Positions 24,840 through 34,565 of a stretch of 64,000 bases of DNA are shown piece by piece. Made by a program: the position numbers and the translations under genes. Positions within the stretch are counted from its first letter, which is position 1. Every line of letters starts with the position of its first letter. Source of the DNA: Heliocybe sulcata (Eukaryota; Basidiomycota; Agaricomycetes; Gloeophyllales; Gloeophyllaceae); the NCBI GenBank assembly GCA_004369045.1, contig ML213509.1, positions 1 through 64,000 of the forward strand, read 5' to 3'. The notes under the pieces were generated by a model. The model had not been told where the DNA came from and made no database searches. It saw nothing but the letters and a program-made list of their open reading frames with translations.

Positions 24840-25233
24840 AAGACTAGACTTCACGGAAGGTTAAGGACGTACTGGCTCGCTGACTCCTTTCCATTCTCTT
24901 TGCCCTTTCCCTTTGCACTCTTGAGCATCAGTTGCCCATCTCTGCTACTCCCACTGGAGATGCACCACCATTCATACTGTCGCTCGTATTTGCACCGTTG
25001 TTACCGGCACAGTCGTCGGAATATCCAGTTCCTCCCATTCCATCCCGTCGTCGTTGTCCGATGGCGGTTAGTATTCGGAGAGAAAAAGCCGTCTTACACA
25101 AAGCGAACGACTGAGGAAGGTAGACTTCCCGACGGACGTGTCCTGGATGAAATTGAGAAGGCAGGCTATGGTAGAGACAGGGTGCTCCGACGATGCGGAC
25201 CACGGAGAGCACGTCGCGTGACGTCACGGCTGG
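24746..25233 (-). pseudogene. displaced copy of the RAD4 promoter, exon 1, intron 1 and exon 2 start
   Basis: On the minus strand this stretch is collinear with 15768-16257: the extended TGACGTCACGCGAC site, GAGCACCCTGT in the leader, GGGATGGAATGGGAGGAACT of exon 1 (GGGATAGAATGGGAGGAAGT in RAD4), CTCAAGAGTGCAAAG, the intron donor CAGTACGTCCTT and intron bases CCTTCCGTGAAGTCTAGTCT, then GGAAAGCGAAAGAGATCCAA of exon 2. The RAD4 start codon and early frame are not kept, so it is not a functional Rad4 N terminus. Because the intron is present it arose by DNA duplication, not through an mRNA. Confidence 0.9.
25213..25227 (+). promoter_or_regulatory. CRE-like palindrome between family A copy 4 and the chimeric gene
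   Basis: GTCGCGTGACGTCAC with TGACGTCA at 25219-25226, 114 nt before the start of copy 4. Being palindromic and lying inside the duplicated RAD4 promoter, it could serve both directions. Confidence 0.6.
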
Positions 25234-25339
25234 TCGTAGTAGAGAACGACCACTTGCTTCAAATCCTCCCGCCACGGTAGGTTCCTTTCCTAATATCACA
25301 CCGTTGACTAACATGTAACGCAGTTATAGCGTGTACGAG

Positions 25340-26657
25340 ATGCAAGTTCGTGTAAACAACATCATCGCAACCTGGAAGACGAGACTCGGCAGCTGGCGAG
25401 ATATTCGGAACACGAAACACCTCGTCTCTTTTCCAGGAGCGCGCGATGAATCATCGCCGTACGATGCATCCATACAACTCGCTCAAATGCAGAGGCGCTG
25501 GACTTCGAGTGTGAAGGCAGTTCTTCCTCAAGATCAATACTCGCTCTCCACACTCGATATTCCCCCTGCGGCAAAGCCCCGCCGCAGATATAAGAATAGA
25601 GCTTTACTGCTGCTCACCCTGCACCGGACACTATTGCATGAGGACGACTTTATGGTCCTAAGTGGGGAATACTCCAAGTCACTACGCTTCCTACTGGCGC
25701 CTGAAATGCCTCCTCTCAAACTGTGCTATAGCCGTCAAGGTCAAGACGGAGTGCCACTTCCATTCCCTTCTGACACTCAAGGCTTCTTATATTGGCACGC
25801 TGCTGCACCGGCTCTCGCAAGTCAGGTTCGCTTCCGAATCACAGATTCTTCCGACATGGCTACTTTCACAGGTGGACGGGACTTGCGGCTACCTGACTGT
25901 CGGCCTTGGAATATATCTGTGTTCGACATCGCTAGCAATTCACGGTACTCTGGGCTTCGAGCACACGTACTCTTTGAGGAATTGGTGACGGATAATATAC
26001 TGGATACGTCTCTGAGCATTTCTACCCGGGTCGGGGCACGCGTACTCCGTCCCAGAGCCAAAAGCCTTCTCATTTGGAAGTTCGGGCAGAGCTTCCTTGT
26101 CGACTTCCGGAGCTCCGGCGCGTTTGCTTGGGTTATAGGAAGCTCGACAGGAGAGGTGTTCCAATTGCAGCGCCTGTTCTCGGTCTGGGCCAGTGAATCA
26201 GGAATCACCGGGATAGTCAAGAGAGTCCATCACAAGCCGTTCACAGGTGCGTTGCTGCAGCTGGTATATCTTGTGATTCTTACCAGTAGCCCTGTAATGC
26301 TCAGGGAGAGCTCTGGTTCAGTTCGAACGCTCGGCACTGCCAGAGCACACGGGAACCCGGACCGTCATTCTCCGTATCGTCGAAGTCATCGAAGTGGCCA
26401 AGTCGGAGGGCTCTGATAATTCCTGCGGGATGCCAGAACCGCAGGAGGGCGGCTTGGTTATGACACGGACACACGGGCGTTTATGGGTTCCATGGTCAGT
26501 GGACGTCGACCGGTCTCAGCCTGACAGTGGATCCCCTAGCTCGTTGGCAAAAGCGCTAGCCATTCTGTTTGATAACGAGGCCCTCCAAGCACATGGCGCT
26601 CCCGCAAATCATGAGCTTGTATGTCCGGTCCATTTCGTTTCTATGCTCGTTTTGTAA
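25340..26657 (+). CDS. family A copy 4, one-module protein of unknown function
   Basis: Exons 25340-26246 and 26305-26657 join in frame to 419 residues. The ATG at 25340 aligns with the starts of the other copies (NNIIATWKTRLGSWRDIRN). A basic N-terminal segment is followed by one module: LTLHRTLLHEDDF, GFLYWHAAAPALASQVRFR, LRLPDCRPWNISVFDIAS, YSGLRAHVLFEELVTDNIL. The C-terminal part has LLIWKFGQSFLVDFRSSG, WVIGSSTGEVFQLQRLFSV, KPFTGRALVQFERSALPEH and RTVILRIVEVIEV, ending with KALAILFDNEALQ. A leader intron (GTAGGTT to GTTATAG) seems to be shared with copy 5. The tail after ALQ differs from copy 5. Function unknown. Confidence 0.82.
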
Positions 26658-27770
26658 TTTCCTTTGCCTGTTACGAGTCCTGAGTTTACGAAGGATGAGT
26701 CTTTGCATGCATTTTTTGGGCGCGCTGCCGAACGTTCCCGCCGTGGGAAAGTAGATGCCGAGTAATCGGAGTATGAACATCTTTGTAGTTATCAATACAC
26801 TCAAATGAAACCCCGCCCCTATTGAGACTACAAGCGGAGTACAAAACGAGTTTTGTAGTGGTCCCGATCACTAATTCTTGTCGGTCTCCATGATGCTCAC
26901 TCTTTTTCACCTCAAATTTTGAATATAAGCATATGAGAATGGGACATGCGTACTGGAATATTTCAAGATTTTATCACCCCTTTAGCATCCCTCACCCTTC
27001 AAACCTGTCGAATTCACCTCTGTTACCGTGGGAATACGCGTTGAATGGGACTTGTAGTCGGTGGCGCAGGTCAGTTGAGCCAGATTCTATGGCACGATGT
27101 GTGAAGTATATTCAACTGGAGGGTTTTATTTACCGGGATCACTGTAGTATTATATGTATAGTATTATATTTAGTGTTACTTAATCACAACGCTACCACAG
27201 GACTCGTAAAAATGCCACGTGAGCGGTGGCCGGCTACCCCCAAGTAGTGATTGCAGAGGTTAGAAACAATCGAAGTTGGACCCAGCCGATTTGAAAATCG
27301 CCATCGCGCAGCCGCACGCTGCGCGCCCACAGAATATTTGCAGATAGGAGTTAACACCGTATAATGATACGTGGTAATATTGCCTGATGTCAACGGGTGC
27401 TCGACATCTTCTCGTCTTCTACTGGCCGTGGGTGCGCCGCATCCAGTTCAGGCGTAATTTATGAACTGGACTGGACCAGCGTCTCTGCGGTCGTTATCGA
27501 GCCGACCAAGTAGTGATATCTTCCTTAACGCACAAGAAGCATCATAGAATCCACGTAAAGAAACACTGTGGGAGCTCGGGGTGAATCAATGCTATAGCGG
27601 ATGAGACACGAAAATACCGAGTCTCGTCGCAAATATAGACTGCATCATGGTTAAGTTGCATATGTAGCAACTTGAAGTAGGAATGTAGAGGGGGCAAACC
27701 AGCATTCTATTGGCTTAAACCAAACTAAACTCAAACCAAACCATACTCGACTCTTGATCTGCATGTAGCA
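26658..27770. other. intergenic between family A copies 4 and 5
   Basis: A/T-richer than its surroundings, with repeated short phrases such as GTATTATA and AAACCAAACTAAACTCAAACC; no gene, RNA or mobile element recognised. Confidence 0.5.
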
Positions 27771-27783
27771 AGAGCACGTCGCG

Positions 27784-27791
27784 TGACGTCA
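27784..27791 (+). promoter_or_regulatory. CRE-like palindrome TGACGTCA upstream of family A copy 5
   Basis: Extended site GCACGTCGCGTGACGTCACG, 165 nt before the start codon; identical to that of copy 4 over this stretch. Confidence 0.6.
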
Positions 27792-27955
27792 CGACCGGTC
27801 ACTGTACGGGCCCGTTACCAGATCCAGAGTAACAGCACAAAACAAAACTGACCACTACTTATTATAAGGCTACTTGGAAGCCTTCCGCCACGGTAGGTTT
27901 CCTTCCTGCTACCACACCTTTGACTCACAAGTAAGGCGGTTATAGATTGTATGAG

Positions 27956-29231
27956 ATGCAAGTTCGGGTAAACAACACCATCGCGACCTGGAAGACGAGA
28001 CTCGGTAATTGGCGAAATATTCGGAACACGAAACAGCTGGTCTCTTTTCCAGGGCCGCGTCATGAATTACCGGCGTACGTACCACGCATACATAATGCTC
28101 GAATGCAGAGGCGGTGGAACTCTACTATGGACGCTGTTCTTCCTGAAGATGAACATTCGCTCTCCACACCCGACATTCCTCCTGTGGCCAAGCCCCGCGG
28201 CAGATATAAGGATGGAGCTTTACTGCTGCTCACCCTGCACCGGACACTATTGCATGAGGACGACTTTATGACTCTAAGTGGGGCTTTTTATAGGCGTCTA
28301 CACTTCCTGTTGGCGCCTGAAATGCCTCCTCTCACACTGTACTATATTCATCAGGGTCGTGACGGAGCGCCACTCCCATTCCCTTCCAACGCTCAAGGCT
28401 TCTTATATTGGCACGCTGCTGCACCGGCCCTCGCAAGTCAGGTTCGCTTCCGCGTCACGAATTCCTCCGACCCGGCTACTTTCTCAGATGGACAGGACTT
28501 GCAGCTACCTGATTGTCGGCCTTGGAATATATCTGTGTTTGACATCGCTAGCAATTCACGGTACTCCGGGCTTCGTGCACACGTACTCTCTGAGGAATTG
28601 GTAACGAGGAATATACTGGATATTTCTCTGAGCATTTCTACCCGGGCCGGGGCACGCGTACTTCGTCCCAGGGCCAAAAGCCTTCTCATTTGGAAGTTCG
28701 GGCAGAGCTTCCTTGTCGACTTCCGAAGCTCCGGCGTGTGTGCTTGGGTTATAGGAAGCTCGAGAGGAGAGGTGTTCCAATTGCAGCGCCTGTTCTCGGT
28801 CTGGGCCAGTGAATCAGGAATCACCGGGATAGTCAAGAGAGTCCTTCACACGCCGTTCACAGGTGCGTTGCTGCAGCTGGTATATCTTGTGATTCTTACC
28901 AGTAGCCCTGTAATGCTCAGGGAGAGCTCTGGTTCAGTTCGAACGCTCGGCACTGCCAGAGCACAAGGGAACCCGGACTGTCGTTCTCCGTATCGTCAAA
29001 GTCATCGTAGTTGCCAAGTCGGAGGGCTCTGATAATGCCTGCGGGATGCCAGAACCGCAGGAGGGCGGCTTGGTTATGACACGGACACACGGGCGTTTAT
29101 GGGTTCCATGGTCAGTGGACGTCGACCAGCCTCAGTCTGACAGCGGATCCCCTAGCTCGTTGGCGAAAGCGCTAGCCATTCTGTTTGATAACGAGACTCT
29201 CCAAGTACCTGGAGCCAGCGAAGTGGATTGA
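27956..29231 (+). CDS. family A copy 5, one-module protein of unknown function
   Basis: Exons 27956-28862 and 28921-29231 join in frame to 405 residues. It is the closest relative of copy 4, with the same layout: NNTIATWKTRLGNWRNIRN, one module (GFLYWHAAAPALASQVRFR, LQLPDCRPWNISVFDIAS, YSGLRAHVLSEELVTRNIL), then LLIWKFGQSFLVDFRSSG, WVIGSSRGEVFQLQRLFSV, GRALVQFERSALPEH and RTVVLRIVKVIVV. It ends GASEVD, 14 residues earlier than copy 4. Frames are open throughout and most substitutions look tolerated, so both copies appear functional. Confidence 0.82.
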
Positions 29232-29280
29232 ATTATGAGCTGGTATGCCCGTCTACTTCATTGCTATGCTCGTCTTGTGA

Positions 29281-29861
29281 TTTGACTTGCGTGTAAATCA
29301 TTGCAGAAGTCAAACCTAATCCAAGTCGGAACCAACTGACAAAGTCGTCTTCACGTCAAAACCACGCGCCGTATATCCTTGGACTGGCTGAAGGTCCATT
29401 TTAACCCTAGTTAATGATACAACTTGCCATTGGCCTGTGTGGACGGGCTCTCGGGATTGTACAAACTGCGGACGTGCTGCCGCCAGCTTGGACATAATCG
29501 CTAATCCATAAATTGGACTGGACTAGTGTCTCTTCAGTCGTCGTCGAGCTGACTTAGTTCAGCTCACGAGGAAGGTCATGCTTTCTTAGCACCGTCGCCG
29601 ATGTTCACTGGAGGACCGTTACCGGTCCACTATCGAAAGCCTAGAGGTCAGGGTGCCACTAACAACCTGCCGTTTCCTCTTATAAAGGATGTTATTAGCG
29701 CTCCTGCGTATCAACGGAGACACGGAAGTTCGTCATTGTCAAGAAGATAACCATCTACATGACTTCGAGCTCCGTATGAGCAGTACAGGGCTGTTAATTA
29801 GCTCTAGCATAATCTTGCATCTTTCTCACCAGACGATATGCTGCTGGTCAAGCGCCCAGCT
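29281..29861. other. intergenic, no recognised gene
   Basis: Holds the probable 3' untranslated regions of family A copy 5 and of the convergent TRM61; nothing else seen. Confidence 0.5.
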
Positions 29862-31882
29862 TCACTCCGCTGATAGAGTCATTTCCACATCTTCTCCCGC
29901 GACTATCTCCAGAGCTTGAGGCGCAGCGGTCCGCGCGTTATTCGTCTCCTCGGTGGCTCGAGTCTCCACAGAGATGCTCTCCTCAGTGGGTACTGCGGTG
30001 GCCCGAGCAATGAGGGACGCGGGCAGCAGGCAGGCGAACGTCAGGTACGAGGTATGGCCCCTGACCTCGGGAAACGTCTTCGAAACAACGACCGTCTCCT
30101 CCGCAGTATCCACGTCCGCATCGCCCGGCTGCACCGCCCGATCCGTGCTCTCCTGAGCCGCCTCGGCGACAATAACAGAATCTCGGTCCTGAGCTCCCGT
30201 CGATTCAGTTCTGACTCTCTTTCCTTCCCCGCCTTCCGATGCAGGGGGCCCTGAGTCCGCATCTCCTCTCTTGCGCTTTTTGTTATTCGCGTCCGCGATC
30301 TGCCTTTGTCGCTTCTCCTCCCGCTTCTTCTCTGCTTGCTTTAGGCGCTCGCCCACCGAGGCAACCGACTGCGGTTTCGGGATTGCGGTGACATCTTGGG
30401 GACGGATCAAGGTTTCGTACATTGTTATGTCTGCAGGGTTCCCAGGGACGACGGTGAACGGGTTCATGTAAGTATAGCCCTACGACATGGTACTCGCGCA
30501 GCACGTACCGGTAAAGCCGGCGTCATTGAGCGCACTGACGGTCCTGAGGACCTGCTCCATGCAGGGGCTGAAGCAACATATCCGCGTCAAGCGATCTTTC
30601 TGCGGCGAACCAAGGCGATATGAGCGACTCAGGCAGACCGATCCGAAGTGACTGCTAGCCTGATCGGCGGGCCATTGAATACGCTCACCCTTAGCGCTTT
30701 CTTAGCATGTTCAACTGCATCCCATGGAGCAGGAAGATCTAGAAACACTGCGAAAGGATCCGCAGTATAAGGATAACACAGAAATGATAGGTAATATCGA
30801 GGGCATACCCGCATCGACCGTGTCCTCTACGGTGAACCCGTCCTTGCAGACGTTGCGGTGCGTCAGGGTCACAATGTCGGCCATGCCATGGCACTCGAAT
30901 TCTTCCCTATCGAAAGGAGATGGATTGCCAATATGAACGGATGACCGTGAGTTAAAGGAGGGTAAGCTAATATATCAAGCCTAGGAATGGAATGACGTGC
31001 CTCGCCTTGGTGCATCGTGCCTCGTGGAACTCATAAGACCATAGATGGCCCTTCGGCCCTACTGTGCGCGCCGTTGAATGTGTGAACGAACCTGAGCCAG
31101 TACCTGAACATATCGCGAGTCAGTATGTGCAACTGCGTCTTGTCAGCTTTGTCCCGAGATGCCCGTCTGATGACCGCAGAACGGCGGAAACGTAGAAGCG
31201 GACGCAGAACAATGAATTCATAGATAGGCTGTCCGCAGAGAGATCTGACCAATCTCTGACCAACGGACTGGTACGGCATGCCCGAGTATCTCCGTGAACT
31301 CGCCGCGCCGACCAGTAGTGAAGAGAGTTCTGGGGTCCCTCCACCACATGCTGGAGGGACCCTGGACCCTCGCTCACTAAGGGCGAAAAGGGGTTCTTGG
31401 AGCAACCGTGCAAGGACGAGAGGTATTGCTCACCTGCTTCGATAACGCGGCTTCCGCTCTTTATATCGAGCCACGAGGTGATGAACGCGATATCAGCAAG
31501 ATACAAGATTTGAGTGCGGTGTGGAAGGGCCATGGTCCATAATTCTGGGGTGGGCCTGAGGACGTGGATGAAGCCTCTTCCATTGCGCGAGCCAACTTTT
31601 GATCCATAGGGAAGTCCGATGAGGTCTGAATGACGGTAGTTGCCAAACTTGCTATTGAATTCCTTCCCCGGCGAGATGTATAGCGGTTGCACAAGATCTC
31701 GCGTCTGAAATTACGCGGAGCAACGGAAGCAAATTGCATGCGGAAAGTTCGAGAAGAGGTCAATCAGGAGAAGGTTTGAGATCCGTGAAGAGGCCGCGAG
31801 GGGCAGCTCAATCTGAGGAATGTCTCACCAGCCAGATGATGACAAGGTCGTTCGCAGCAATTGTACGCGCCGTAGACCACAT
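29862..31882 (-). CDS. TRM61: tRNA (adenine58-N1)-methyltransferase catalytic subunit
   Basis: Seven exons (31882-31829, 31704-31434, 31103-31001, 30906-30809, 30747-30689, 30599-30509, 30430-29862) join in frame to 414 residues. Trm61 (Gcd14) with Trm6 forms m1A58 in tRNAs in the nucleus, using S-adenosylmethionine. Seen: GKEFNSKFGNYRHSDLIG, GRGFIHVLRPTPELW, LPHRTQILY, the SAM-binding GTGSGSFTHS, YEFHE, TLTHRNVCKDGF, VFLDLPAPWDAVEHAKKAL and TRICCFSPCMEQVLRT. The tail is lysine- and glutamate-rich (KKREEKRQRQ, NNKKRKRG), likely nuclear. Intron 2 is 330 nt, five times the local norm, and contains a perfect hairpin. Intron 3 (30907-31000) starts with GC rather than GT. The start ATG gives MWSTARTIAANDLVIIWL, fitting the family. 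Confidence 0.95.
31334..31363. repeat. perfect hairpin in TRM61 intron 2
   Basis: GGGTCCCTCCA (31334-31344) and TGGAGGGACCC (31353-31363) are exact reverse complements with an 8-nt loop. It lies inside the oversized 330-nt intron, and may be a trace of a small inserted element. Confidence 0.7.
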
Positions 31883-32529
31883 GGAGTGCGAGAACAAATA
31901 AGAAACCTATTATCGGGTATATAATGAGATACGGGGTAAAAGTTAATCTCTTGCCATACCAGAAAGGAGCAGTGATCAGAAACCGGACCGCCGCCTGAGA
32001 TTCGCGACAAAGCCTGGATCTCGCCAGAAAGCTTCCGACGAAGTCGACAGTGTATCAGGGAACGGAAGTAAAACAAGAGGGAAAGAAAAACTAACACACG
32101 CTTTTGTTTTTTTGACAATTGCGATGTCTTGAGACCAGCTTTGTGGGCGACCGCAAAGGCAATAAGTAGGAGCGCCCGACTGTCAGTAATGGTTACGGCA
32201 GAGGGCCGGGCGTAGAACCAGAATCCGGCGAAGCGGTGCCCGGCATTCCGCCGGTAATATATCCTCTGGCACATCCCGTCCAGTTTCGGTTACGCGACTG
32301 CTGGCTCCCTCCCCTCCATTTCCTTCACGTTCGCCTGCAATATTTGTTGCTATCATCGTCGTCGCCAGCAGTGAGCACGGCGAAGTTGGCAGCGAGCACG
32401 AGAATGATATAGGCGCCGACCCGGTTCTTCGAAGCACCTTCGCCGTTTACGTTCGGGATCGTCTCCTTGCTTTTTATAATCCACCCTACACTGCTTTCTC
32501 CCATCCTCCACCATAAGCTTTGCGCAGCT
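31883..32529. other. divergent promoter region of TRM61 and the PAS gene
   Basis: 650 bp between the two starts. A minus-strand frame at 32325-32597 contains a hydrophobic stretch (VGAYIILVLAANFAVL) but overlaps the PAS gene start and has no recognisable family. A TATAAT-like sequence lies about 50 nt before the PAS gene start. Confidence 0.45.
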
Positions 32530-33996
32530 ATGGATTCCTCAAACCGCGTCTCTTTCAGTAAGTACGACTTCATTTTATGGGAGAGGTATCCGCTCACTCT
32601 ATCCAGTCGGCATCGTTGATTTCACGGAGAACGTGAGGCACTGACAGTCAATGGCTCGAGAACATGCCATTTAATGCAGACTTTGTTAGGCCCGCTGGGT
32701 TTTCGCGACCGCGTCATGCTACGATTTATTGGGTAAGGTAGTTCTGGTCCCACAAAGCACTCCGGCTGACTCTTGGCTAGGTTACGAACCTCACGAACTA
32801 ATCGGAACACCGTCGCTGGACCTGGTCCATCCAGATGAATTCCCTCAAGTGAAGAAAATGCATTAGTAAGCCTCCGTGTTCTGTGCCAAGGACGGTCGTT
32901 CACGCCAATACAGTGATACCATTAGGCAGGACAAAGCGGCCGTTCTCGCCTACTTGAGGATGAAACACAAGGACCCTTACAAGGGGTACATTCTCTGCGC
33001 AATTGTGAGTAATGATAGCGCCTTGATATGGTTGGCGGACTGGTGGTAATGTTACCCGATAGTCCCGCACGGTCGTGCACAACATCCTCGTCGGCAGTGT
33101 CTCGTTTGCAACACCGGGACCCAAAGCGATGCACAATGCGTCGACCGCGCAAGAGGTGACCATTATCACTCCGACTGCCACCAATTTCCAGTTCCGAGTA
33201 TGTCCAATATACACCTACGTCCACCCCGTAGTTACCGCTGAATCTTGCTATCGTGTAGCGCTGGAATGACCCTTCGCCTATGCCTCCCAGCCCCATACCT
33301 GACACCGCGCCGCCGCCTCCGGAGGACTCAGATAGCGAGTCCGAGTCCGAGTCTGACGACACTGAGCGCGAGTCCACGCCCGACCGCTCTGTCTCTCGGC
33401 GCAAGGAGACACCCGTTATCCACTTCGATCCCCTGCCGAAGCAGTCAATGCGGGTTGCGCTCATTCTCGACAGGTTCTCGATGTCCTGCCCCGTCATATA
33501 CATTTCCAATGACAGCCTGATCGCGACGACAAGCGCGATGGGTAGGAGTTTCTTCGATTTCGTCTCTAAGAAGGATGAGGAGCTCGTGAGGAGCTGGATC
33601 GACGTGATCAAGAGCTGGGGTGTCAATGAGCGCGGTCAGCCCAGTGACGGTGGGTTCGGATTTGGAAAATTCACTTGTTGCACGGAAGGGCGGGATTCGA
33701 GGTTTGTTATATCGCGTATACATGACTACGCTCGCTAACGCCCGCTTCGCAGTCTTCGGTCGAATGACGCACCGACGTCGCGCCATCGGCAAGGACCTCG
33801 GGAGCGCGATCGCGTCCATCTGGGCATCACCAGCTCCCCGCTCTCCGGCCGCCCCTCGTCCAACTCGAACTCGGGGCGTTCCCGTGGCGGGCGGAACCGC
33901 GGCGGCTCAGATCCGAACGGTGAGGAGATCGTCGTCGACGCCATTTTCTCTGCGCACTCGGATGGGCTCATGGTCATCCTCCGGCGGGCTACGTAA
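32530..33996 (+). CDS. two-PAS-domain protein
   Basis: Eight exons (32530-32557, 32607-32632, 32690-32732, 32781-32865, 32914-33004, 33063-33197, 33259-33701, 33753-33996) join in frame to 364 residues. PAS 1 spans about residues 8-130: VSFIGIVDFTEN, ARWVFATASCYDLLGYEP, HPDEFPQVKKMHYDTI, ILVGSVSFATPG. A proline- and acid-rich linker (DSDSESESESDD) leads to PAS 2 (CPVIYISNDSLI, GRSFFDFVSKKDEELVRSWI, GRF-like FGFGKFTCC), then a low-complexity SSNSNSGRSRGGRNRGG stretch and a final strand VVDAIFSAHSDGLMVILRR. The flavin-binding cysteine motif of LOV domains is absent, so it is not a classical white-collar photoreceptor. No DNA-binding domain seen. It may act as a partner in sensing or signalling; this is inference. 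Confidence 0.85.
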
Positions 33997-34565
33997 CATA
34001 ATGATTCGCAACGACAAACACGCCAAGGACCTGACGTAGAGGCGTCCATCGTATACCACCGCCCTTCGCTCGTTTATACCTCGTTCTTTCCTGCTACGCA
34101 TCACCTTTGCCGAATGGTACTCCTTTTGCTCCGTCAGTAAGGCTTGGCTCGCTGTACCTGTATCTCAGTTGCTCTGCTCTGCCTGCTTATCTCTGCTATT
34201 CATGTTTTCTTGGTCGGGTTGCTTTTCAGTATGTATCTGTATATATATATCGATTGTCCTCCTTGGTTTGGTCGCTATGCCCGACTATGCCATCTCGTGT
34301 TGTTGCCTCAGGTTACTTGAATTGAATGTACAGTAGATCTTCATGCGTTGCTTCAGCCCGCCAATATACTGAGGTCATGCGATGGAAGTCTAGGTATGAG
34401 ATTCTCGTGGCGAGCCGCCGTCCTCTTGGTCAAGTAGTACAGCAGATAGTTGTCACCGCCGGCAGGCAACTTCGCGATTCGGAACTTGGGATCGACATAG
34501 CCCTCCTTCGTCATTCATAAGAAGACTCATTGAGTAGTTTGTCCGACCGGTAGTATGATCTCCTT
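33997..34565. other. intergenic between convergent PAS and alpha-galactosidase genes
   Basis: A short ATATATATAT tract near 34238; otherwise 3' flanks only. Confidence 0.5.

Larger units (their letters stand above)
25207..26660 (+). repeat. unit 1 of a young tandem duplication carrying family A copy 4
   Basis: Homology with 27771-29280 starts at AGAGCACGTCGCGTGACGTC and ends shortly after the stop codons. The 58-nt intron is identical in both units, and the last 350 bases differ at only a few percent of sites, while the 5' part of the coding region is more diverged. Confidence 0.85.
27771..29280 (+). repeat. unit 2 of the tandem duplication carrying family A copy 5
   Basis: See unit 1. The copy contains promoter palindrome, leader intron, both exons and a short 3' flank, but not the RAD4-derived sequence that lies upstream of unit 1, which marks the 5' breakpoint just before the palindrome. 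Confidence 0.85.

Noticed and set aside
21380-25233. Simple inversion of a single [seven-helix gene plus RAD4 5' end] block
   Set aside because: In the original the two are divergent, in the right-hand part they are convergent, so the RAD4 fragment needs a separate event from the inverted arms.
31031-31405. 124-codon minus-strand frame across TRM61 intron 2
   Set aside because: It runs through the intron and part of an exon in the wrong frame; the TRM61 motif GTGSGS fixes the true frame.
32183-32597. Small membrane protein on the minus strand upstream of the PAS gene
   Set aside because: It overlaps the PAS gene start and its leader, and has only one hydrophobic stretch without a recognisable family.
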